Shown: positions 21,443 through 29,725 of the stretch, in pieces | Layout: each line of letters opens with the position of its first letter | Numbering within the stretch: position 1 is the stretch's first letter | Translations under genes and position numbers: made by a program | The notes under the pieces: generated by a model | Databases searched by the model: none | Seen by the model: only the letters and a program-made list of their open reading frames with translations | What the model was told of the DNA's origin: nothing | Assembly (NCBI RefSeq): GCF_002104995.1 | Contig: NW_024468249.1 | Coordinates: 1,736,001 to 1,800,000, forward strand | Direction: 5' to 3' | From: Linderina pennispora | Taxonomy: Eukaryota; Kickxellomycota; Kickxellomycetes; Kickxellales; Kickxellaceae | Length of the DNA stretch: 64,000 nt

Positions 21443-21956
21443 ATTGGCAACCACAACTGACCCTGGCAGATAGGCGCAGTGTTGCAGGCAGACTAGCCTC
21501 ATCTGCTGTTCTAGTATTCGTTTTGTTGAGTGGTTGGTGGTTGGTGGTGTTGTGGATTGGAGCTGTCAGAATGTGCGTCCATCCTCGCCGCTCGCACTCT
21601 TAAACCCACGCCCGCAGAAAGCGAGCGAGGGGGCGCAGAGCAGGCAAGATCATCGACGGGTCGAAAAAAGCAGCAGCGTCACGAATGAGCGCTGGACCCA
21701 CACCTCCCTTTACGGACGGCGCACTGTCGGTCATCTTCCAGCGTGGTTCCAATGTCTATGTTCGATGAACAAAGAACTGTAAATTAACTGTAAACATAAT
21801 CCTGATGAGAACAGTCGATTGAGGTTTCTCCAAGCTGTGCTGCAGCGGTGCGCAATTTATACCAGCCCGTGGTTGGGGCACTAGAAAGCACAATGATGGG
21901 ACAATGACAATATTCACACCTTGCGTTGGATGGCTCAGAAACAGCGGTTGAGGGTC
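21443..21956 (+). repeat. Left arm of the inverted repeat pair
   Basis: 514 bases. The inner part, from about 21510 to 21950, matches the reverse complement of the right arm almost base for base (one A/T difference seen near 21878). The outer 70 bases carry several transitions. It includes an 82-residue open frame at 21534-21782 and an ATTTATA word near 21855. Confidence 0.9.
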
Positions 21957-22186
21957 ATTTCTTGGTAGCTGGGCATCGAGGACTATACAACGGTCCTTTG
22001 TGCTCCATTATCTGCTTACCATTTCCTAGGGGTACCAATTGCCTGCTGAGGGCGCCTGTCGCAAAGCACAGTGTGGGTAACCTGGATGTGTTGTCTACAG
22101 AATGTGGCTAAACAACATGGATTACCATAGAAATAAAACATTGCCTGCAAACCAAACAGGCCAAACGGAATATACCTTGATCAATT

Positions 22187-22474
22187 TTGCGACCGGTGGC
22201 ACTGGTCTGGAGAGATATAGAAAACGCAGGCACCCTCAGACTTGAGAGCTGGATGTGGCATATTCATTTTTCTTGTACTTTGGCTGCTATTCCGCTATAC
22301 TTGCGGCAACAATATATCTGTTTCGCAAGCGTTACCTGGAGATGGGCTCCATTTCATAATGATCCAATTGGCATGACCAATCACATTATCGTGTACGGTC
22401 GCCTTGCTCTTTATGGCGTAACTGCACTGCTCGTTGCATGGGCATGGGTGAATAGAACATACCCTCCGATATAG
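22187..22474 (+). other. Interior of the inverted-repeat segment, left half: no recognised gene
   Basis: The stretch 21957-23179 has short open frames on both strands (for example 22187-22474 plus, 22867-23121 minus). None has a recognisable motif, start context or composition strong enough to call. I see nothing firm here. Confidence 0.3.
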
Positions 22475-23179
22475 GCAAGAAACTTGGTACTAGTCAATAT
22501 TGTGTATCTGTCTGAACTGGGACGGTTTGTGGTGTCGTTTATCTGCAACGGCCAAACTCTTGGCAACTGGGTACTTCGTGCTTGCCGTGGATAGACGATC
22601 TGGCTGCGAGTGTTTGCGGCATACGCATTTCCATGCACTGTACTGTTTCGCATCTACGCATTAAATGCCATTTTCGTCCAGGGAAAAATGCACAAGGGCC
22701 CATGCGACCATTACGGTGACGATATGCTAGTCATTGCAAGCCAGCGGTCTTCCGATATAATCTGGACTGTCTTTTGATCAGAATGATTGCAAAGATAAAC
22801 AGCTACACAACCTGGCTCGGGGTCGGGAACCAGTGGTCGCCGCTCCGACATGGGAGCGCAGCATGGTCATGGACTAGCATCCAAAAAAAGGCTACTGGAA
22901 ACGGCCAGAGCCATCCCGTGCGCGGCTTGGTCAATGCGTGGAATCGAGCATCCAAGGGCCAATTTCCTTGTTCCTCCGCATATTATCGGGATTCGGGGCA
23001 ACAGTTTCTTCCAGGTCCTTGGAAGGAGGCTGTAGAGCGCACAAGATTCGATATCTCCGAGTATTAAAATGAACCAGATAGCAGAAATGCTTGAGAGAGC
23101 CGGAGTTTTGCTAGCAACCATCCTTATCTAGTCTCTCAACTGCATTTAATGCAGCAAAAACCGCTGCCGCTGCTAAACA

Positions 23180-23914
23180 ATGCTAACATCTTACGTTGCT
23201 CCTAACCTGCAGCAGAAATGCGAGTCCTACACCCTGCGCAATGAGTTATGCAAGGACAAACTCAATGTCACTGATATCTATGATGGGATCAAGACCGTCT
23301 TCGATAACTTTCAATGTGCAGTAGGCCTGTATCAAAACAAGTTTGTTGGCGATTGCATATTTGATCTGGCGATACAAATGTTCAGCGGGTATGAACGGCG
23401 GGTGTTAACTTGGGGAATGGGTGGTTATCGAACATATGGAAAAATAACTTCTCAAAGTGACTGAGGGGAAGAAGGAAGGCTGGTCGTCTGTCTGGGCCTT
23501 TGTACGTATGCATTTCGGCCTTGTCTATGGTGGCGCAGGGGGACTCCGGACTCCGAATGTCAACAGGTAGCAGTTCACGATCCTGAGACCTTTGTCCCCT
23601 GGGCCCGCAAGCTGGTAGGAAATCCTAGTGCCTCGTTTGCTGGGCGCTGCACTGAAAAGATGGTTGTCGACGAGGTCCTCAGTATGCTGAGCAAGCACGA
23701 CAAGCAAGCGAAGCTACAAGGCTACGAAACCATCAAGAAGCCGCACCTTGACCACAGGCTATTCGATATTGAGACCAACGGCATCCTCACATCGACCTCC
23801 AAGCTGAAGCGGATGCAGGCGCGTAATCACTACCAAAATGAAATCTATCAGATGTACCTGGGGGTGCAAATGGCATACGTATTTATGCAATTCACCAGCA
23901 AACAAATTGTGTAA
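23180..23914 (+). pseudogene. Gutted long-chain acyl-CoA synthetase (FAA/ACSL family) pseudogene
   Basis: Two pieces of a fatty-acyl-CoA ligase lie side by side. 23180-23464 matches the N-terminus (LRNELCKDKL; VFDNFQCAVGLYQNK; then a GYRTYGKI sequence like the family's TYGE/Q block). About 23570-23914 matches the C-terminus: DPETFVPWARKLVG, then HLDHRLFDIETNGILTSTSK, where intact enzymes have LLTPTFKLKR, and QNEIYQMY. The AMP-binding core, several hundred residues, is missing, so no catalytic activity is possible. Stops and frame changes join the halves. It lies wholly inside the inverted-repeat segment. Confidence 0.75.
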
Positions 23915-23961
23915 GCCTCTAGGCATAAGAACTTTGAAATCCTGTGGTGTCGCCCTTCATC

Positions 23962-24477
23962 GACCCCCAACCGCTGTTTCTGAGCCATCCAACGCAAGGT
24001 GTGAATATTGTCATTGTCCCATCATTGTGCTTTCAAGTGCCCCAACCACGGGCTGGTATAAATTGCGCACCGCTGCAGCACAGCTTGGAGAAACCTCAAT
24101 CGACTGTTCTCATCAGGATTATGTTTACAGTTAATTTACAGTTCTTTGTTCATCGAACATAGACATTGGAACCACGCTGGAAGATGACCGACAGTGCGCC
24201 GTCCGTAAAGGGAGGTGTGGGTCCAGCGCTCATTCGTGACGCTGCTGCTTTTTTCGACCCGTCGATGATCTTGCCTGCTCTGCGCCCCCTCGCTCGCTTT
24301 CTGCGGGCGTGGGTTTAAGAGTGCGAGCGGCGAGGATGGACGCACATTCTGACAGCTCCAATCCACAACACCACCAACCACCAACCACTCAACAAAACGA
24401 ATACTAGAATAGCGGATGAGGCTAGTCTGCCTGCGACACTGCGCCTATCTGCCAAGGTCTGAGTCGTGGTCGCCAAT
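23962..24477 (-). repeat. Right arm of the inverted repeat pair
   Basis: 516 bases, reverse complement of the left arm. It encodes the same 82-residue frame on the minus strand (24136-24384). It keeps CG dinucleotides at several outer positions where the left arm has CA or TG. Confidence 0.9.
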
Positions 24478-25507
24478 TCCTCTGCATCTGAGCGCTGCCT
24501 CATACTTTTCATAGCGTTAGGTTGTCTTGCGAGCTTTAGCTTTTCCAGAGCTGTGCTCGATATTTGCCACCCATGCTGCGTAGATAGAATACCAATTTCA
24601 AGCATGTGAGCTCCAATGTCACCTCTCATTGTACCCTACAGCAAAAGTTAGCTTATTGCCTACATATGAAGATGAATATTTGTACTGAAGTTCATGCCTT
24701 TTCCTTTTCCTTTTTGATATTATAGAAACGCTTGTTCAGATCGATGAATAGCATCATATCCGCTCATGCAACAAATAATTCACATGCTTGCTGCCAACAT
24801 TCGCCACTCCGTAGTTCGCTCGATATCTTTGTTTCAGCCATCAGCCCGATGGTCTGAGACGAACCAAAATCGGACCACCCAAAGCAGACTGGACCAGCAG
24901 GACCATCACTCAGTCCCGTAAAACAGTCTCATGCGCACATACACAGTTCAAAAGGGTTTATTCTGGATATCCGCATTCGCCCCATCCTGCTTGTTTTCAT
25001 GATCAATATATGTTTACGCATGCTGCGGCCTCCACCTGTGGATAGTGCCACTCTCATCCAAGCCGTCACCTCAAAGCGCTCTATCTTTCAAATATGATAT
25101 TCTTTGATTGTAAGGTCACTGCATCCACAGCGACGTGCGTACCTGTGTCGCTCTCTAGCAGCATCAGGACCGAACTGGGCCTGTTCCCAGCTAATTTTGC
25201 CTGATTGATTGGCGGTGGTGCCACTATGAGTCGTCACGCCCCAAGCATGCTCGTGGTTGTTGTTTTCTCACTGCCAAAAATTACCTGGAGGATCGACGGC
25301 CTTGTTGGGAGCATATCATTTCGCTCGCTTTTATGCGGGTTTCGCTCTCCTCCCTTACTCTTGCCTCAGTTTAACACCGTCCTTTTTACTCTTTTTCCTC
25401 TAACGACCACGCGCTCTCTCCTTCTCCCCTCTTCCCCTCACTCCTTTCCTTTTCCCTCGCCACCCTATTTTCCGCATATATTTCCTTTTTATTCAAATTC
25501 CATTCTA
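24478..25507. other. Intergenic region and promoter of the mucin-like gene
   Basis: About 1 kb. 24478-25200 shows no coding signal. 25330-25500 is a long C/T-rich tract (CTCTCTCCTTCTCCCCTCTTCC and similar), typical of a strong fungal promoter or leader upstream of the ATG at 25508. Confidence 0.45.
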
Positions 25508-26407
25508 ATGAAGGTTTCACGGTTCGCGGCAATTTTCGCAGTCACCCTAGTGGCAATGTCGGCAGTCGCTGTCGCACAGGATCCGCCCTCCTCTGAAGGG
25601 TCCCATGCTGATGTGAGCTCTGCGTCTCCCCCGCCTTCAACGTCAGAGGCACCCCCGAGTACTACTGAGAAGCCGCCGGTCACATCGTCAGAGCAGCCCC
25701 CACCAACCTCCTCATCGGAGCATCCCCCGTCCAGCACAGAGAACCCGCCTCCTTCGAGCACGACTCCTCCGCCCCCAGAGTCATCGCCGACATCCTCCTC
25801 GCAGGGTGAGAGCAAGCCAGAGAACAACTCGAGCACTAGCAACGACAGCAAGGACACAGATGCAGTCACTATTACATCGACCACCACAACTACCAGCTTT
25901 GACACGACTGGCTCTACCAGCCCAACTGAGAACACGGTGCCGACCTTATCAGGTACAAAGGCCACTACCAAACCAACCCCGTCAGGCACACAGGAAGCCA
26001 AAAGCTCAGGGACCCCGACCGAGTCCAACTCCGGGAACAGGGAGACGCCCAAGTCGGGCAAGGGCCTGAGTGGTGGTGCGATTGCGGGTATTGTTATTGC
26101 AATCGTGGTGGTTATTGGCGGTATCATTGGATTCCTGTTCTGGCGCCGGTACCAGCAGAAGAAGCAGTTTGCAAAGAACATTGATTACAACGAGTTCCCC
26201 GAGTTCGATCCGTCGCAGTCCAATCCTGCGGTTGCTGCACAGCAGCCGCCGATGGGTCAGGCCAATGGGTACTACAGCGACAAGTCGAACCTTTCCACGC
26301 CGCACCACAACGGCTCGGTTGGTCCGGCCGGCGGTGCAGGCGGCGCCTTCGGGCTACCAGACCACCAGAACCAGGGTGTGTTCCTGCGCGATTTGGACGA
26401 AGCGTAG
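25508..26407 (+). CDS. Single-pass Ser/Thr/Pro-rich cell-surface protein (Mid2/SKG6-like topology)
   Basis: 299 residues, no intron. Signal peptide MKVSRFAAIFAVTLVAMSAV (cleavage about AVAQ). Then about 160 residues rich in Ser, Thr and Pro (PPSTSEAPPSTTEKPP and similar), a mucin-like region expected to be heavily O-glycosylated. One membrane helix, GGAIAGIVIAIVVVIGGIIG, is followed by FLFWRRYQQKK, a basic stop-transfer sequence. The ~90-residue cytosolic tail has Asn/Gln/Gly-rich sequence and ends FLRDLDEA. This topology is shared with fungal cell-wall stress sensors (Wsc, Mid2). There is no Cys-rich WSC domain, so Mid2-like is the closest. The sensor role is inferred. Confidence 0.8.
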   Translation: MKVSRFAAIFAVTLVAMSAVAVAQDPPSSEGSHADVSSASPPPSTSEAPPSTTEKPPVTSSEQPPPTSSSEHPPSSTENPPPSSTTPPPPESSPTSSSQGESKPENNSSTSNDSKDTDAVTITSTTTTTSFDTTGSTSPTENTVPTLSGTKATTKPTPSGTQEAKSSGTPTESNSGNRETPKSGKGLSGGAIAGIVIAIVVVIGGIIGFLFWRRYQQKKQFAKNIDYNEFPEFDPSQSNPAVAAQQPPMGQANGYYSDKSNLSTPHHNGSVGPAGGAGGAFGLPDHQNQGVFLRDLDEA

Positions 26408-26967
26408 ATACCCCGCATTTGGCTCATTCTCCCAGTCTTCAGATGAATGGATATGCGAAAAGGGGCTGTGCGCAGTAATATGCCCGCTCAGTGCGTGGAA
26501 GCCAAGCTGCAACGAGCCTGCTGTGTGCAGCGTTTTGAGTGTTTTTTGTATTTTCCAGCATGGAATAGTCTACTGAAAATATGCATCAGAAAAATGTATC
26601 GGATTTCAGACCTAGCATGGTGTTGCTAAAACTAACCCGTGTGCGCCACTGTAGCATCGAAGCTGCTGGCACGGTGCTGATAATGAAGATAGCGAGCAGA
26701 GTGGTGACAGTACCAGGGCCCATTCGGCGTATCGGCATGCTGCACAGGCCGAAAAGTCCAGCTGCGCATGGTGGAGGGCTGGTAGCTGCTCAGAGCCCCC
26801 AATACAGCCCACCCTAATCCTCTGCTTGATATTGTTTCTCACGCTCATTGCTAGCAGCTACAAAAAGGACAGAGCTTTTCGTCACTGTTCAAAGTGTTCT
26901 TGTTCACTCGGTTTTTTGCCATCATTATATCGACTGTTCTAAAAATCCATTTTTCTTCTCCTGACAA
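26408..26967. other. Intergenic, promoter of the aminopeptidase
   Basis: 560 bases with no supported coding signal. TTCTTCTCCTGACAA directly precedes the aminopeptidase ATG. Confidence 0.4.
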
Positions 26968-29610
26968 ATGTGCTCTGGAACTGCAAACGCTGACGCCGCC
27001 AGCGATCGCGAGCTGCTGCCGACCAACGTTACTCCGCTCCACTACGACTTGCTCCTGGCTCCAGACCTCGATGCTTTGACGTTCACCGGTAAGGTTTCGA
27101 TTCGTCTGCGTGTCAACGAGTCCAGCAGCACCATAGCGCTGCATGCCAAGGACCTTGATGTCACGTCGGCCTCGCTTGCCAGCACCCTGGGTTCGGATGC
27201 TACTGCTACTGCTGCCACCATTGCGATCAGCCAGGAGAAGGAGGCCGTTGAACTCAGCTTCAGGCAGGCGCTGGTTGCCAGCAGCGAGGCTGTGCTGACA
27301 CTCGAGTTTACGGGTGTGCTTAACGACCTAATGCTTGGGTTCTACCGCTCCCGGTACACTGACAGTCAGGGCAACACCAAGAACATGGCCTCAACCCACT
27401 TTGAGCCCGTCAGTGCCCGCTACGCCTTCCCGTGCTTTGACGAGCCGTTGCTCAAGGCCACCTTCGCCATTACGCTGCGCATCAAGGACGATCTGACAGC
27501 GCTGTCGAACATGGATGTGCGCGAGACCAAGCAGGTCGGTGGCGGCCTGAAGGAGGTTGCGTTCAACACCACGCCGGTCATGTCGACGTACCTTGTCGCA
27601 TTTGTCGTTGGTGAGTTTGACTATGTTGAAGGCCATACCAGCGGCGAGCATAACGGCCGCCCAATTCCGTGCCGCGTCTATACGTCCCCAGGCAAGGGCG
27701 AGCAGGGTCGGTTTGCGCTCGACGTGATGATCAAAGTGCTGGAATACTTCGCCGATGTGTTTGGCATTCCTTATCCACTGCCCAAAATGGACCAGATCGC
27801 GATCAACGAGTTCCAGATTGGAGCCATGGAAAACTGGGGTCTGATCACGTACCGCGAGGTCGCTCTCCTGGTCGACGAGGCCACTACTAGCTCTGCTGCT
27901 AAGCAGCAGGTCGCCTACGTTGTCAGCCACGAGCTGGCGCACCAGTGGTTCGGCAATCTGGTCACTATGGAGTGGTGGAGCGACCTGTGGCTCAAGGAGG
28001 GGTTTGCTACTTGGGTTGGAACCTTGGCCGTGGACCAGTTCTTCCCCGAGTACCATGTCTGGACCGATTTTGTCATTGATGACTACCAGCGTGCGCTGAA
28101 CCTCGACGCCATGCGCTCGTCACATCCAATTCAGGTGCCGGTCAAGCGCTCGTCGGACATCAGCCAGATCTTTGATGCCATCTCGTACTCAAAGGGTGCC
28201 AGCGCGATCCGCATGCTTAGCTCGTACATTGGCCTAGACAGCTTCTTTGCTGGTCTGCGCGTGTACCTGCAGAAGCACAAGTACGCTAATGCCGAGACTG
28301 TTGATCTGTGGAATGCGCTGAGCGAGTCGTCGGGCCAGGACGTGGGCCAATTCATGGACCTGTGGACCCTGACCACCGGCTATCCGATCCTGACCGTGTC
28401 TGAGTCCGACGACAGGTCTCAGATCGTTGTGCGCCAGAGCCGCTACCTATCCTCAGGCGAGGCTGCTGCTGATGAGGACAAGACCCAGTGGTGGGTCCCG
28501 CTGCGGATCACGACATCCAACTCTGCTGATGCCCCTACCGGCGATGTGCTGACTCAGCGCGAGTCAACGATCGCTCTTCCGTCATCGGGTGCCGAATGGT
28601 ACAAGCTTAACAAGGACACAGTTGGCATCTACCGCGTCAACTATCCGGCGGGAGCTATTGCCAACCTGGCCAAGGCCATTGCTGCCGGTGGTCAGCTGTC
28701 GACCAGTGATCGCATCGGCATCATTGCTGATGCTGCAGCCCTTGCTGCTAGCGGGCACAGCCGTACCTCAGAATTCCTGACCCTGCTCAAAGCATGCCAG
28801 AACGAGTCTGAGTACCTGGTGTGGGGCGAAATCGCGGCCCGCTTCGCCAAGTTCCAGTCGGCGTGGGCCACTGAGACAGCCGATATCCAGAGGCAGATCA
28901 ACGCGATGTGCCTGCAGCTGTTCGGCTCGGTCATTGAGCGCCTGGGCTGGGAGATGACCGAAGATGGCCTGGCTAACCGCCTGCGCGCTCTGTCTGTGCG
29001 CATGGCCGGACTGGCCGGTGACGACAAGGTCGTTGCCGAGGCGCACCGTCGTCTGAACGAGTATCTTGCTGGAAACAAGCAGGCACTGGGCAGCGACATG
29101 CTGCGCCCAGTGCTGGCCGTTGTGGTACGTACAGGTACGCGCTCTGACTACGAAAAGGTCAAGCAGTTCTACCTTGACGCCTCCAAGACTGTCGACCAGC
29201 GCCTGGCTGCTCTGTCTGCACTTGGCCAGACCTCGGACTCGGAGCTTCTGGACGATGCCCTGGCCTTCACTCTGACCGACGATGTGCGCCGCCAGGACTC
29301 ACACCTCATTGTATTTTCGGTGTCAGGCAACCCACATGGCGGCGACAAGGTGTGGGCGTGGTTCAAGGACAACTACGACACGCTTTACAGCCGCTACTCG
29401 GTCTCGACCCGCCACTTAGGCAGCCTGGTCGAGTTCTCCACCAAGCACTTTATCGGCGCTGACAAGGCAGAGGAGGTTGAGCAGTTCTTTGCTAGCAAGA
29501 CAACTGCTACATACAGCCGTTCGGTCGAGCAGACCATCGAGACCATCAAGGCCAACACCAAGTGGTTCGAGACCGATCGTGCAAATGTCAAGCAGTGGTT
29601 CACGCAGTAA
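26968..29610 (+). CDS. M1 zinc metallo-aminopeptidase (Aap1/Ape2, puromycin-sensitive type)
   Basis: Removes N-terminal amino acids from peptides; cytosolic by family, no signal peptide seen. 880 residues in one unbroken frame starting MCSGTANADAASDRELLPTN. The substrate-binding GAMEN motif is at residues 285-289. The zinc site HELAH is at 321-325 with the third ligand Glu 344 in LWLKEGFATW. The catalytic Tyr is likely in AISYSKGASAI. The C-terminal half is the helical ERAP1-like domain (KANTKWFETD near the end). Length is as expected for this class (850-890). It converges with the AAA-ATPase-like gene, 115 bases between stops. Confidence 0.96.
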   Translation: MCSGTANADAASDRELLPTNVTPLHYDLLLAPDLDALTFTGKVSIRLRVNESSSTIALHAKDLDVTSASLASTLGSDATATAATIAISQEKEAVELSFRQALVASSEAVLTLEFTGVLNDLMLGFYRSRYTDSQGNTKNMASTHFEPVSARYAFPCFDEPLLKATFAITLRIKDDLTALSNMDVRETKQVGGGLKEVAFNTTPVMSTYLVAFVVGEFDYVEGHTSGEHNGRPIPCRVYTSPGKGEQGRFALDVMIKVLEYFADVFGIPYPLPKMDQIAINEFQIGAMENWGLITYREVALLVDEATTSSAAKQQVAYVVSHELAHQWFGNLVTMEWWSDLWLKEGFATWVGTLAVDQFFPEYHVWTDFVIDDYQRALNLDAMRSSHPIQVPVKRSSDISQIFDAISYSKGASAIRMLSSYIGLDSFFAGLRVYLQKHKYANAETVDLWNALSESSGQDVGQFMDLWTLTTGYPILTVSESDDRSQIVVRQSRYLSSGEAAADEDKTQWWVPLRITTSNSADAPTGDVLTQRESTIALPSSGAEWYKLNKDTVGIYRVNYPAGAIANLAKAIAAGGQLSTSDRIGIIADAAALAASGHSRTSEFLTLLKACQNESEYLVWGEIAARFAKFQSAWATETADIQRQINAMCLQLFGSVIERLGWEMTEDGLANRLRALSVRMAGLAGDDKVVAEAHRRLNEYLAGNKQALGSDMLRPVLAVVVRTGTRSDYEKVKQFYLDASKTVDQRLAALSALGQTSDSELLDDALAFTLTDDVRRQDSHLIVFSVSGNPHGGDKVWAWFKDNYDTLYSRYSVSTRHLGSLVEFSTKHFIGADKAEEVEQFFASKTTATYSRSVEQTIETIKANTKWFETDRANVKQWFTQ

Positions 29611-29725
29611 TTGTTTATTTAGCTTCTTTGCTGGACGGTGTCTGCCTGTGGTAGCTCTTGCGGCTTCCACTATGGCCTCCCGTAGGGTGTCTGTCATGGT
29701 ATTTGGAAGAGTTGGGGCTGGAGTC

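Larger units (their letters stand above)
21443..24477. mobile_element. 3-kb segment bounded by ~515-bp terminal inverted repeats (non-autonomous, Mutator-like architecture?)
   Basis: The ends are near-identical inverted copies (21443-21956 and 23962-24477), both starting with ATTGGC read from outside. The interior holds no transposase but contains N- and C-terminal remnants of a long-chain acyl-CoA synthetase. Long inverted repeats plus a captured host gene fragment resemble Pack-MULE elements. I cannot find a target-site duplication: the flanks read ...AGTCTGGAT and TCCTCTGCA.... An inverted duplication by another route therefore remains possible. Confidence 0.5.

Noticed and set aside
21431-24489. 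Target-site duplication flanking the inverted-repeat segment
   Set aside because: Immediate flanks share only TCTG, too short and not at matching offsets.
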